Source: Desulfosporosinus sp. FKB
Lineage (GTDB): Bacteria; Bacillota; Desulfitobacteriia; Desulfitobacteriales; Desulfitobacteriaceae
DNA: 64,000 nucleotides
NCBI RefSeq assembly: GCF_002196705.1
Contig: NZ_NADJ01000039.1
Span: 493,631-557,630 of the forward strand
Direction of reading: 5' to 3'
In this document: piece after piece, positions 43,107 to 51,945 of the stretch
How positions within the stretch are numbered: position 1 is the first letter of the stretch
Layout of the letters: every line of letters starts with the position of its first letter
The notes under the pieces: model-generated
Told to the model about the DNA's origin: nothing
Database searches by the model: none
The model's input: the letters and a program-made list of their open reading frames with translations, nothing else
Program-made: the position numbers and the translations under genes

Positions 43107-43961
43107 TTACAGTAAACTAATTGTCTGAGCAAAAACATCCTTGACCGCACGCCCAGAAGCACAATCCATCTCGACGATGCTCTTCCCCTCATTGATTGCT
43201 TTGACAGCGGCAGGATCAAAGGGTATTTTTCCCACGATAGGAAGTTTGAGTCTTTGACAGAAAAATTCGATTTTTTCCGTATTATCCTGACTTGTATCAT
43301 ATTTATTAATACAAATCACAATTCGCGTTTGAAATTTCTCGGCGGTTTTAATGATTCGTTCCATATCACTAATGCCTGAGATGGAGGGTTCTGCCACAAC
43401 CAAAACCATATCAACACCGTTCAACGAGGCGATCACCGGACAGCCGATCCCCGGCGATCCATCAATAATTGCCAGGTCAGCGTTTATTGCTGTATACTTC
43501 ATATTCCTTTTTACTTCCGTTACCAGCATCCCGGAATTACCGCTTCCCATTTTAAGCCGCGCAGTGGAAAACACTTTATCACCAGAATAGAGCATAAGGT
43601 CGCCTGCTACGGAAGGTTGAAAGGATATGGCCTTTGCGGGGCAGATCGCTTCACAAACGCCACATCCTTCACAGGCTAAACTATCAACATTATAAGGATT
43701 ACCCGCCTGAATTGCCTCGAAACGACAATGCTGCTGACACAAACCGCATTGCACACATAATTCCAGATTAATTGCTGCCTTAGCCATTCCGTAGAAGTTG
43801 GCTCGTCTGGCTTCCGAGGACTGATGTAAAATTAAATGCAAATTGGGAGCATCGACGTCACAATCTGCGAAGGCCCCGGCTTCAGATAGCTTAATAAAAG
43901 CACTGGCAACCGTTGTTTTACCAGTACCGCCTTTACCGCTAAGGATGAGTAATTGCTTCAT
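43107..43961 (-). CDS. MinD/Mrp-type ATPase with inserted ferredoxin domain (second)
   Basis: 284 residues. Deviant Walker A LSGKGGTGKTTVASAF (residues 7-22), DCDVDAPNLHL, an inserted 2[4Fe-4S] domain (CVQCGLCQQHC; CEGCGVCEAICPAKAI), and IIDGSPGIGCPVIASL as switch. Such paired ParA/MinD-like Fe-S ATPases accompany NifX/NifB-like small proteins in many anaerobes and are thought to handle metal clusters. Its start overlaps the first ATPase gene by 23 bp. Last gene of the DUF134 operon. Confidence 0.82.
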   Translation of the reverse strand: MKQLLILSGKGGTGKTTVASAFIKLSEAGAFADCDVDAPNLHLILHQSSEARRANFYGMAKAAINLELCVQCGLCQQHCRFEAIQAGNPYNVDSLACEGCGVCEAICPAKAISFQPSVAGDLMLYSGDKVFSTARLKMGSGNSGMLVTEVKRNMKYTAINADLAIIDGSPGIGCPVIASLNGVDMVLVVAEPSISGISDMERIIKTAEKFQTRIVICINKYDTSQDNTEKIEFFCQRLKLPIVGKIPFDPAAVKAINEGKSIVEMDCASGRAVKDVFAQTISLL

Positions 43962-44796
43962 TTTGTACCCCCTTAGACACTATTTGAAGCATAGAAGAGA
44001 ACATCTCTTGATACTTCTCATTTTTTCCAATAGCAATGAGCCCTTGCGCATTTAGGGTTCCCAGCTCATTTTCAAAAGGGATCTTGGCTATGATATTGAT
44101 GCCCTTTTCCAAGCAAAATTCTTCCGCCGGATTGACTCCGTCCTGGCACTTATTGAGAACCACACCATGTGGCTTACTAAACAAAGTTACCAGTTCATAG
44201 ACCATCTTTAGATTGTGAACTCCAAACAACGTAGGCTCGGCCACCAACAAGCAATAGTCCGCATCCTTAATACTTTCCATAACCGTGCAGGCACTGCCGG
44301 GAGGACAATCAATAACTGTGAATTTCTTACTCCCATGGAGATTCTTTAAAATGGCCTTAATAACCGGAACGCCCGATTCTTTCCCGGTATGTAATATTCC
44401 TGTAATAACTTCAACATTTCCGGAAACACCTCTTCGAACCTCGCCAATGACGCTATTTTTTTCCGACAGAGCTTTTTCTGGGCAGAAGAGCACACATCCG
44501 CCGCAGGAATGACAAACTTCGTCAAAGATAAGCAAATGATTTTTGATATAGGCTAAGGCGTTAAATCTGCAAAAATCAATACATTTGCGGCATCCGCTGC
44601 AGAGCTTATGATCAACTATAGGAATCTTAACGTAAACGTTTTCTGTTTTTATATCTTTGGGGTTAAAAAAAAGATGCCCATTAGGCTCTTCGACATCACA
44701 GTCAATATAACGGGAATCTACAGCAGAGGCTGCCAAATTAACGGATACCAATGTTTTACCTGTGCCGCCCTTACCGCTGAGCACAGCTATCTTCAT
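43939..44796 (-). CDS. MinD/Mrp-type ATPase with inserted ferredoxin domain (first)
   Basis: 285 residues from the ATG at 44796 (GGAGG 8 nt before it). Walker A LSGKGGTGKTLVSVNL, DCDVEEPNGHLF, inserted [4Fe-4S] motifs (CSGCRKCIDFCRF; CHSCGGCVLFCPEKAL), then VIDCPPGSACTVMESI. It is a paralogue of the next gene, with which it overlaps, and probably forms a heterodimer. The start is 1 bp behind the stop of the NifX-like gene. Role in cluster assembly is inferred. Confidence 0.82.
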   Translation of the reverse strand: MKIAVLSGKGGTGKTLVSVNLAASAVDSRYIDCDVEEPNGHLFFNPKDIKTENVYVKIPIVDHKLCSGCRKCIDFCRFNALAYIKNHLLIFDEVCHSCGGCVLFCPEKALSEKNSVIGEVRRGVSGNVEVITGILHTGKESGVPVIKAILKNLHGSKKFTVIDCPPGSACTVMESIKDADYCLLVAEPTLFGVHNLKMVYELVTLFSKPHGVVLNKCQDGVNPAEEFCLEKGINIIAKIPFENELGTLNAQGLIAIGKNEKYQEMFSSMLQIVSKGVQNEAITHP

Positions 44797-44797
44797 C

Positions 44798-45166
44798 TTA
44801 GTTTCCTCCATGGCCATGAAATCCGGCATGAATTTCTTCTAATAAAGCTAACTTTCCTTCAATTAAAGCTGCGAGATTATCCTTGATTGAGTCGTTGATC
44901 GTTTTAAATAGTTTAATATTGGCCGCTTGAATTATTTCTGCTGCATTTTCACCGCAGCGAGGAGTAATCAAGGCGTTTACCCTATGATCAACAACGATTT
45001 GTGCAGCCTTTATCCCAGCGCCGCCTTGACTGGCAATTGCGCTATTATCGAGAAACACACTTTCCTTTGACTCTGTATCATAAATCAGATAATAGGGTGT
45101 CCGCCCAAAAGATTCACTTACACTTGCTTCCATTGATTTGTCATTGACCGGAATTGCGACTTTCAT
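44798..45166 (-). CDS. NifX/NifB C-terminal-like (dinitrogenase Fe-Mo cofactor family) protein
   Basis: 122 residues starting MKVAIPVNDKSMEASVSESF, with FGRTPYYLIYD and ALITPRCGENAAEIIQAANI, the RNase H-like fold of proteins that carry FeMo-co precursors. No nifHDK is near, and such stand-alone members occur widely in non-diazotrophic clostridia with the same ATPase pair. It ends in a Gly/His tail (HAGFHGHGGN) that could bind metal. GGGAGGA precedes the ATG. Confidence 0.85.
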   Translation of the reverse strand: MKVAIPVNDKSMEASVSESFGRTPYYLIYDTESKESVFLDNSAIASQGGAGIKAAQIVVDHRVNALITPRCGENAAEIIQAANIKLFKTINDSIKDNLAALIEGKLALLEEIHAGFHGHGGN

Positions 45167-45317
45167 AAAGAATCCTCCCAATAAAACATAGCTAAATTAT
45201 TTACTAGTTGCTAATTATTATTAGTAAAATGACATATAAACTTTATTCCCTAGTCTAGGATTATTAGCCTAGGCCAGTATTTCGGAACTCTAAATTATAT
45301 TTTCCAGAGCAATTTTG

Positions 45318-45680
45318 TCATTCTTGGAAAGCTCGGCCACATCGATGTTTCTGACAACCGCCACAACCACAGTATGGTTCAAGGCCGTCACAAAGTTTAT
45401 AATCTCCGCCTTCAATCCTTAACATTTTCCCCTTGACTAAAGATTCCGCGAGCTTTTTTCGAGCATCATTGTAAATACGCTGTACTGTCGTACGTGCAAT
45501 CTTCATTTGGTCTGCAGACTCTTCCTGAGTAAATCCTTCTAAATCAATCAGCCGTATCGTCTCATACTCATCAACGGTCATAGTCAGAACATGATCTTGA
45601 TTAATCGGAGCGTTAAGTGGCCCAAATTGGTTACTTTCCGGCAAGCAACATACTTTTCTCCATTTTCTTGGTCTTGGCAT
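45318..45680 (-). CDS. DUF134 (UPF0251) family DNA-binding protein
   Basis: 120 residues: [20 protein letters not shown], then an HTH with sigma-70 region-4-like helices ([40 protein letters not shown]) and a Cys-rich end ([19 protein letters not shown]) that may bind a metal or cluster. Members stand next to NifX-like and MinD-type Fe-S genes, as here, but their DNA target is not established. It is the first gene of the operon, about 195 bp downstream of the paired CATATG sites, which makes it the prime candidate to bind them. Confidence 0.85.
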   Translation of the reverse strand: MPRPRKWRKVCCLPESNQFGPLNAPINQDHVLTMTVDEYETIRLIDLEGFTQEESADQMKIARTTVQRIYNDARKKLAESLVKGKMLRIEGGDYKLCDGLEPYCGCGGCQKHRCGRAFQE

Positions 45681-45874
45681 AATTCGTTCTCCTCTGCTTG
45701 TGACGTAAGGAACAGAAGCGTCCTCCTGTTACTTTTCTTATATCATTATTTTACGATTATGTCATCCCCTTGCCAAATATAGAAGCAATTTCGCCGAAAA
45801 GGTATGTGCCTTTGATTATGCATTAACGATAACGACCCATTAACCTCTATCGCTGATTGTCTCCTTTCAGATTA

Positions 45875-45926
45875 TTGACATATGCCTTTTTCAAACTTAT
45901 TATACATTATTATAGGCATATGTCAA
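45875..45926 (-). promoter_or_regulatory. Promoter and paired CATATG operators of the DUF134 operon
   Basis: On the minus strand TTGACA (45926-45921), 16-bp spacer, TATAAT. The operator GACATATGCC overlaps the -35 box, and an inverted copy lies at 45877-45886 past the likely transcription start. CATATG centres are 38 bp apart, as at 41046-41095. The leader to 45680 is about 200 nt and contains no convincing gene. Confidence 0.75.
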
Positions 45927-45969
45927 TAATGATAACTCTTGCTAGATAGTGTTCTCTGGAACATAAAAT

Positions 45970-46010
45970 GCCCTCAGACAAGTTGTCGTCAAACAATCTG
46001 TCTGAAGGCT
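45970..46010 (-). terminator. Terminator of the CotF-like gene
   Basis: On the minus strand CCTTCAGACA and TGTCTGAGGG with an inner TTGT/ACAA pairing, then CATTTTATG. It lies 34 bp past the stop. Confidence 0.65.
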
Positions 46011-46043
46011 AGAAGTAAAGCTATTTTGCTGCCACGGACTTGG

Positions 46044-46511
46044 TTACTGAATAGGATAGGCTCCTCTGCTGCTAAGGTAATTGAATAAGTCCTCACCATG
46101 CTGCTGCTCTTCCTTTTGAATATGATTCAGGGCCTGGCGAATATTATGATCTTGGCACTCGAAGATAACCGTATCATAGGCACCCGAAATATACTTCTCT
46201 GTTACGAGCATATCTTTAGTCAAGGCAACATCATTTTGATTTATAGTTTGTCCGGCAGGGTTTGTTTGCGTTGCTTGATTCTGCCCTCCGGTTTGCTGAC
46301 CTTGGCCCTGACCGCTTAAGGTTGGCGTTTGACCGTTCAATATTTCGTTAAGAGTGTTAAAATGTTGTTTTTCATGAGAGGCATGATCATTAAATAATTG
46401 TTTGAGTTGTTGATCCTGGGCTTCATTAGCATATTTTGTATATTTCTGAACACACATCTCTTCATGGCTTTTTTGATCTTGAAGCAGCATCCGTTCTTTT
46501 TGACTGATCAT
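46044..46511 (-). CDS. CotF-like spore coat protein
   Basis: 155 residues from the ATG at 46511 (AGGTGG upstream). Two ferritin-like helical halves typical of the CotF family (MLLQDQKSHEEMCVQKYTKY; FNDHASHEKQHFNTLNEIL and, after the linker, LVTEKYISGAYDTVIFECQD) are joined by a Gln/Gly/Thr-rich linker (about residues 70-100). Coat proteins of this type are common in clostridia and Bacilli and are made in the mother cell. Single gene. Supports sporulation. Confidence 0.82.
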   Translation of the reverse strand: MISQKERMLLQDQKSHEEMCVQKYTKYANEAQDQQLKQLFNDHASHEKQHFNTLNEILNGQTPTLSGQGQGQQTGGQNQATQTNPAGQTINQNDVALTKDMLVTEKYISGAYDTVIFECQDHNIRQALNHIQKEEQQHGEDLFNYLSSRGAYPIQ

Positions 46512-46627
46512 GGGGAACCACCTTCCTATGTAAACGTATAGGCGCACCTACCTGATTTATATTATTCACTTTGTCAGATGGAACTATGTATAGTTTAAGC
46601 GAAAGGTATATTTTAAACTCCTTGTAT

Positions 46628-47329
46628 TTAGACTCTAAAGCGATAGCCTGCGCCCCATACAGTTTCTATGTATTGGGGATTGGAGGGATCGCTTTCAATT
46701 TTCTCCCGCACCCTTGCAATATGTACCGTCACTGTTGATGAGTCCCCTAAGGCTTCTAAACCCCAAACACGTTCAAATAACTCTTCGCGTCCAAACACAC
46801 GATTTGGATTTTGGGCCAGATATAAAAGTAAACTAAATTCTTTCTGAGCTAAGCATACTTCCCGGCCGAGCACAAAAACTCTATGGGATTCTTGATCGAT
46901 CTTCAACCCACGAATCGTCAACGTATTCCCCTTTTTAACACTGTCTCGGAATCTCTGTTTTAATCGTTCATAATTCTCTAGATGAGCTTTTACTCTAGCG
47001 ACTAATTCGCCGGGACTAAAGGGTTTGGTAATATAATCATCGGCACCCAGGCTGAGGCCTTTAATCTTATCGATTTCTTCCTTTTTGGCAGAGACTAAAA
47101 GAACGGGAATATCTTTATCCACTTTCATACTCTTTAAAATTTCCAAACCATCCATTCCCGGAAGCATGATATCCAAAATCAACAAATCTATGTCGTTTTC
47201 CTGAAAAATTCTCAAACCCTCTGAGCCGTCTGCACACACAAGAACCTCAAAGTCGGCAACTTCAAGATAGTCTCTTTGTAATTCTGCGATACTCAAATCA
47301 TCTTCAATTATCAAAATCTTTTTCTTCAT
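46628..47329 (-). CDS. OmpR/PhoB family response regulator
   Basis: 233 residues: receiver (ILIIEDDLSIAELQRDYLEV; acceptor Asp in IDLLILDIMLPGMDG; VSAKKEE; DDYITKPFSPGELV) and winged-helix output (LAQKEFSLLLYLAQNPNRVF, then VTVHIARVREKIE and IETVWGAGYRFRV). It is the last gene of the five-gene leftward operon that starts with the secreted protein at 51578, 15 bp behind its kinase. Confidence 0.93.
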   Translation of the reverse strand: MKKKILIIEDDLSIAELQRDYLEVADFEVLVCADGSEGLRIFQENDIDLLILDIMLPGMDGLEILKSMKVDKDIPVLLVSAKKEEIDKIKGLSLGADDYITKPFSPGELVARVKAHLENYERLKQRFRDSVKKGNTLTIRGLKIDQESHRVFVLGREVCLAQKEFSLLLYLAQNPNRVFGREELFERVWGLEALGDSSTVTVHIARVREKIESDPSNPQYIETVWGAGYRFRV

Positions 47330-47344
47330 TTAACCTTCTCAGTA

Positions 47345-48769
47345 TTATGATTTACTCAGAGAAATCATAATACTCGTTCCCTCCTCCCCATGACTGGTAG
47401 CCCAAATTCTTCCTTCATGGCCTTCGATAATTTGCTTAGCTATTGCCAATCCCAGACCGCTTCCTTTACTTCGAGCCCTATCAGACCTATAGAATCGGTC
47501 AAAAATATAGGGCAAATCCCCTTCGCTGATACCCGAACCATTATCCCGCAGTTCAATAATGATGCTGGTCGACGTATCTCGAAGAAGAATTTCGATTTCG
47601 CCCTGATCTTTGTTCATATATTTACGAGAATTATCAAGAATGTTCACGATGACTCGTTTCATTCTCGCACGATCCAGGAAAACAAATTGCTTTTGGCGCA
47701 GATCATTTCGAAAAGAAGCCTTGATCTGACTCCTTTCCAATTCCGGCTCGCTTTCAAGCAGGCAGAGTTTAAGATAATCTTCAATATCTGTTTTTTCAAA
47801 ATCAAAAGGAATTTGGTTTAAGTCAAGTTTAGCATAAAGAAGTAAATCATCAATCATTTGGTCAACTTGATGAGCCTTCAAAGAGATTGTTTTGAGATAT
47901 CGTTCCCTTTTCTCGGGTGTATTGGCAATCCCGTCTAAAATCCCTTCAATATATCCTTTGATAGAGGTTACAGGGGTTTTTAAATCGTGAGATATACTTG
48001 AAATTAACATTTTACGATTATCCTCATACTTCAGTTGAGTATGAACAGAATCCTTTAGTCTGAGGCGCATAACTTCAAGGTCGCGGCATAAAGCCTGAAT
48101 TTCTTGATCCCCTTCTTCTACGATGGCCTGATTGAGATTCCCTCGGCTAATTTCCGCAGCGGCACTTTGCAAATTACGGAGTGGTTTAAGAATTGTGCGC
48201 GAAAAATGATATGATACAAGACTATTCGTTAACATAAAGACAAGCACAAAGGTTACTCCAATGATGATTATGAATCTCGTAAAGTTTGTTGCCGCTTGAT
48301 CTAAAGGTGCTAACAACAACACGTTTCCCTTCGTACCATCCTTGAACTGCAGGCTTATGGATTGAACGGTATAGGTATCGTCTCCAATAACAACGGGTGC
48401 TGTTCTCTTCATATTCCCTGCATCCAAAGTCTTTTCTAAATCGATTTTACTTAGATTAAGGGAAGAAAAGATTACCTTTTCGTCTTTTACAACCACAAGC
48501 TGCCCATGAATTTCTGCCAGCTGTTCTTGAAGATGTTTTTGAAACCCCTCGTCTTCGATGACTTCCGGGGTTTGTTGAAGAACATTTGTTTCGGTATTCA
48601 AAAGCTCAAACTTAATTTCTGACAAACGTTGATAATTTTTAAAGGATAGATCATTACCGAAAAACTTTCCGCAGATAAAAAGAAAAGCCACGGCAATAAA
48701 AACAGTAATCACCGTTGGAATGATGACTGTTGAAGCGTTGGCTAAAATCATCCGTTTTTTGAGGTCCAT
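47345..48769 (-). CDS. Membrane sensor histidine kinase
   Basis: 474 residues: span about 8-32, extracytoplasmic domain to about 160, second span (FIIIIGVTFVLVFMLTNSLV), HAMP (LKPLRNLQSAAAEISRGNLN), HisKA (SSISHDLKTPVTSIKGYIEG), HATPase (NILDNSRKYMNKD, DNGSGISEGDLP, FDRFYRSDRARS, GSGLGLAIAKQI). Pairs with the OmpR regulator downstream. With the ABC transporter and secreted protein in the same unit it may sense envelope stress or a peptide; that is inference. Confidence 0.93.
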   Translation of the reverse strand: MDLKKRMILANASTVIIPTVITVFIAVAFLFICGKFFGNDLSFKNYQRLSEIKFELLNTETNVLQQTPEVIEDEGFQKHLQEQLAEIHGQLVVVKDEKVIFSSLNLSKIDLEKTLDAGNMKRTAPVVIGDDTYTVQSISLQFKDGTKGNVLLLAPLDQAATNFTRFIIIIGVTFVLVFMLTNSLVSYHFSRTILKPLRNLQSAAAEISRGNLNQAIVEEGDQEIQALCRDLEVMRLRLKDSVHTQLKYEDNRKMLISSISHDLKTPVTSIKGYIEGILDGIANTPEKRERYLKTISLKAHQVDQMIDDLLLYAKLDLNQIPFDFEKTDIEDYLKLCLLESEPELERSQIKASFRNDLRQKQFVFLDRARMKRVIVNILDNSRKYMNKDQGEIEILLRDTSTSIIIELRDNGSGISEGDLPYIFDRFYRSDRARSKGSGLGLAIAKQIIEGHEGRIWATSHGEEGTSIMISLSKS

Positions 48770-48780
48770 TAATTGTCACC

Positions 48781-49533
48781 CTATAATTCCTTTTTATCAA
48801 ATAAATAGAATCCCGCTGTAAATAACATAACGCTTGACCCCAGCATAATCAAGAACTGGCGAATAATTTTTGCCAAAGGAAAGGATTTCATAAGAAATAA
48901 ATTATACCAGTCCAGTTGCGTTGTCATCAATATACTTGAGTACTGTGAAAAGAACACTCCCAATACTTTTAAGCCTAAAAAGATCAAGATTGATACAAAA
49001 AAAACAGAAATTCCACTCTTAAGTAAATTTGTCAAAAGAACAATTCCTAAGGCTAAAACGACCATGGGAAACAAGCTAACGATATAAGAGAATACAGTTC
49101 TAACTAGGGAATCCAGAGTTGCTGAATTGGTATTAAAAACAAAACCGGCTATGATCGAAAAAATTAGCAGCAAGAGAAGAGTTGCTAAAATGAATAGACT
49201 GATAGCCGCAATTTTAGCTGCAAAGATCTTCAAACGGCTCACGGGCCGGGTTAAAGTTATACGCATATTATTATGAGCAAACTCTCCTGAGAAACTATCA
49301 ATGGTTACTAACGCAGTAAACAAGGGCAAGATAGTGTTGACAACAACTGACAATACAAGCATGGGAAATTCCATACTGCCTGCCGTTCTGAGTCCAAAGC
49401 CGCTCCTTACCCCTACAATGATAATTTGACCTATAACAATAACAGCCAGAGAAAGCAAAAAGGCGGCCAAAGCCTTTTTCTTTTTATAAAGCTTCTCTAG
49501 TTCATTAACCAACGCTGCTTGAAAGACGGCCAT
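48781..49533 (-). CDS. ABC-2 type transporter permease
   Basis: 250 residues with six hydrophobic segments after an amphipathic start (ALVNELEKLYKKKKALAAFL), the pattern of ABC-2 permeases such as those of bacitracin/lantibiotic-type efflux systems: FSGEFAHNNMRITLTRPVSR is the conserved cytoplasmic loop. Its start overlaps the ATPase gene by 29 bp. It works with that ATPase. GAGGTAGAACG precedes the ATG. Confidence 0.85.
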   Translation of the reverse strand: MAVFQAALVNELEKLYKKKKALAAFLLSLAVIVIGQIIIVGVRSGFGLRTAGSMEFPMLVLSVVVNTILPLFTALVTIDSFSGEFAHNNMRITLTRPVSRLKIFAAKIAAISLFILATLLLLLIFSIIAGFVFNTNSATLDSLVRTVFSYIVSLFPMVVLALGIVLLTNLLKSGISVFFVSILIFLGLKVLGVFFSQYSSILMTTQLDWYNLFLMKSFPLAKIIRQFLIMLGSSVMLFTAGFYLFDKKEL

Positions 49534-50245
49534 TTCGTTCTACCTCACTTACAAAATAGTTCTCAAGTGTCGCATAGTTTCTCAAAATTGTCTTAGTGCT
49601 CTCGACATTAAGTATTTCGCCATTATAAATCACCCCAATACGATTACACGTCAACTCGACATCATGAATCAGATGACTGGAGATAAAAAATGTGGTCTTT
49701 TCTTCATCGGCTAATTTCTGAATCAGCTTACGGATATCAATCATTCCCTCGACGTCAAGACCATTTAATGGTTCATCCAAAATAACGACTTTAGGCCGGG
49801 ATAAAATAGCTGCCGCTAAACCAAGTCGCTGCTTCATTCCTAAGGAGAATTTCTTCGGTTTTTCATGTTTATATTTAGACATACCCGTTAGTTCCAGAAC
49901 TTCATCAATACGTTGATAATCCACATCCGGGTAAAATCTTGCCAGCTGTTTCAAGTTATCAAAAGCACTAAGATAAGAATAAGCTTCAGCGATTTCGATA
50001 AGACAGCCAACCTTAGCCATCGCTCGTTCATAGTCTTCCGTTATGCTGTGTCCGAAGATTTTTACATCCCCATAATCAGGCCGAATAAGTCCTGTCATAA
50101 GTTTCATGGCGGTGGTTTTTCCGGCACCGTTCGGCCCCAGGAAGCCAAAAATATCTCCTTCAGAGATTTCTAAGTTAATATTCTTAATTCCCCGCCCATT
50201 TTCATATTGTTTTGTTAAATTCTTGATCTCTATAATCGGTTCCAT
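49505..50245 (-). CDS. ABC transporter ATP-binding protein
   Basis: 246 residues: Walker A GPNGAGKTTAMKLM, Q-loop region VGCLIEIAEAYSYL, signature FSLGMKQRLGLAAAI, Walker B VVILDEPLNGLD, H-loop FFISSHLIHDVE. It belongs to the CcmA/NatA-type group that pairs with ABC-2 permeases. The ATG at 50245 follows GGAGG; a TTG at 50260 overlaps that site. A hairpin at 50270-50292 separates it from the secreted-protein gene. Confidence 0.92.
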   Translation of the reverse strand: MEPIIEIKNLTKQYENGRGIKNINLEISEGDIFGFLGPNGAGKTTAMKLMTGLIRPDYGDVKIFGHSITEDYERAMAKVGCLIEIAEAYSYLSAFDNLKQLARFYPDVDYQRIDEVLELTGMSKYKHEKPKKFSLGMKQRLGLAAAILSRPKVVILDEPLNGLDVEGMIDIRKLIQKLADEEKTTFFISSHLIHDVELTCNRIGVIYNGEILNVESTKTILRNYATLENYFVSEVERNGRLSSSVG

Positions 50246-50269
50246 ACCTGCCTCCTTCAATGGTAAGAG

Positions 50270-50292
50270 GACTGCCGGGGTAACCGGCAGTC
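50270..50292 (-). other. Intra-operon hairpin between the secreted-protein and ATPase genes
   Basis: GACTGCCGG-GGTAA-CCGGCAGTC, a perfect 9-bp stem, 20 bp upstream of the ATPase ribosome site. It lacks a T run on the minus strand, so it is more likely to stabilise or partly attenuate the mRNA than to end it. Confidence 0.5.
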
Positions 50293-50327
50293 ATGGCTAT
50301 TTTCCACAGTAGTTTAAGGCAAATGGG

Positions 50328-51578
50328 CTATTCAAAATCCGGGCTGAAGGTGGAATCGAGGATAATACCGCCCTCAGAGAATGTAGTGCTTTCATTTAGA
50401 TATATTTTCCCGGAATGTTCGTCGAGGAAGAAAGCCTTATTTATTCCTGCATCTGTTCTAAACTTATATTCTGGAGAATTTTTATCCTTTGACTTCGTGG
50501 CATTAAAGCTAAAATCTCGTTTCGTAGTAGCATATTGATCAAAACCTGGTTTATACACCTCGTAATATCGTCCGGTTGCCGATGTTTGATCAATCTGTGT
50601 GATCTCAATAATTCGTTCCCCGACTTTAACAAACTTACCGTCTTTCATGATTAGAATGTCGTTTTTAAACTTACCCATAAACTCTTGAGGATTCGAAATT
50701 TCAGGCACGGAATTTTCATTTTTAACGACATTTTTGACAACTTTCTTTCCACTAAGATCGGGCTTAGTTACTACCGTGGAGTTTACGTCGGTCAGTTTTG
50801 CTAAAACCTCTATCGTTATGTCGTGAACGGTCCCCTGCTCATCCTTCCCGGAGACCACTGCAGACCCCAAAATGCTCTCCATTACGCCATCTTTATTAAC
50901 CTTTGCCGTTCCGTCAATAGTTTTGACAAAAACATCCTTGCTGAGATGAGGCACATTATCTTGTTGCCCGTCTTGCCCATTAAAGCGTTGTTTCATTTCA
51001 AAAGAGGCAAGTGCATTGATCAATGAAGGGATCTGTACTTCTGAGAGTGAGCCGGAAAGAACTTTGCTTCCGTCTGGGTTCTCCGTAACCACAACATTAT
51101 CCTTAAGATTTCCGACAATAGCATCCGCTATTTTTTCAACATCGTCAGCATTATTATTTTTGAAGGGATCGGAAAAGGCCATATCTTTTCGCTCTTGAGT
51201 ATATTCCGTAACATAGTAGGTGGGATCATCATTAGACAACCTAATATACGTTGTCTTATCAAAATAGGTTTGATTACTGTAATTATTTCCGCTGATAGTT
51301 TGTTCGGATGTCGTCTCTTCTCTGGCACTCTTTGTCCTATCGCACTTCTCGGTTTGATTCATAGAAGATAATGTCTTCCCATTATCCTTTACATTATAAG
51401 ATATATCCATTGTAAAACTACTGAGATTATTGCTACATTGAGCAGCAGTAACTTTAAGGGCATCTTTCAATTGATCATATCCGCTCTTGGCTGCGATATC
51501 GGCCAGGGCCGTCGTGGCAAGCAGCATTGCCCCGAGGGTAAAGCTCAAAACCATGGTCGTTTTCTTGGTTAATTTCAT
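50328..51578 (-). CDS. Secreted protein of unknown function, first gene of an ABC/two-component operon
   Basis: 416 residues with a signal peptide (KLTKKTTMVLSFTLGAMLLA, cleavage near ALA-DIAA at about 26). The rest is hydrophilic and beta-rich, with a pair of cysteines (AAQCSNN and EKCDRT) and no known domain. It is followed on the same strand by ABC ATPase, permease, kinase and regulator, so it may be the exported or sensed partner. AAGGAGTTGGGTCC precedes the ATG. The gap 51579-51803 upstream is AT-rich and shows no gene. Confidence 0.7.
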   Translation of the reverse strand: MKLTKKTTMVLSFTLGAMLLATTALADIAAKSGYDQLKDALKVTAAQCSNNLSSFTMDISYNVKDNGKTLSSMNQTEKCDRTKSAREETTSEQTISGNNYSNQTYFDKTTYIRLSNDDPTYYVTEYTQERKDMAFSDPFKNNNADDVEKIADAIVGNLKDNVVVTENPDGSKVLSGSLSEVQIPSLINALASFEMKQRFNGQDGQQDNVPHLSKDVFVKTIDGTAKVNKDGVMESILGSAVVSGKDEQGTVHDITIEVLAKLTDVNSTVVTKPDLSGKKVVKNVVKNENSVPEISNPQEFMGKFKNDILIMKDGKFVKVGERIIEITQIDQTSATGRYYEVYKPGFDQYATTKRDFSFNATKSKDKNSPEYKFRTDAGINKAFFLDEHSGKIYLNESTTFSEGGIILDSTFSPDFE

Positions 51579-51803
51579 GGACCCAACTCCTTATCCGTTT
51601 TCTAGAAGCTTCCGTAACTTTATTTTAGCAGTTTGCCCTTGAATTTCTCTTAACGATTTATTAACAAATTATTAACTGTTCATGCCAATATTAGTAGATA
51701 TACCAGAAATTCTTTTGGAAAATTATATCATAAGATTTGGTTGAGAACGTCTGTTTGATATCTGGACAATTCAATTTTCTTGCATGACTATTATAATTAG
51801 AGA

Positions 51804-51852
51804 TATAATAAAAATAGAAAGAGCATCATGTGCTGCAAACACATCATGCTCC
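51804..51852 (-). terminator. Terminator of the holin-like toxin mRNA
   Basis: On the minus strand GAGCATGATGTG and CACATGATGCTC pair with one mismatch, followed by TTTCTATTTTTATTATA. Confidence 0.75.
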
Positions 51853-51904
51853 CCGTACAACGAACCGCTCTAAATGGGCGGCTAAATAGGAACGACGTAA
51901 ATGC

Positions 51905-51945
51905 AAAGTAGCTTCCTTTTGTCAGGGGTGGGCTACTTTTGCTTT
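51905..51945 (+). terminator. Inverted repeat at the toxin 3' end; possible terminator of an antisense RNA
   Basis: AAAGTAGC (51905-51912) and GCTACTTT (51932-51939), then TGCTTTTC on the plus strand. The right arm contains the toxin stop codon. In type I toxin loci of this kind the antitoxin RNA overlaps the toxin 3' end; no clear plus-strand promoter was identified. Confidence 0.45.

Noticed and set aside
44798-45166. Evidence for nitrogen fixation
   Set aside because: NifX/NifB-like small proteins with MinD-type ATPases are common without nitrogenase; no nif structural genes are in the window.
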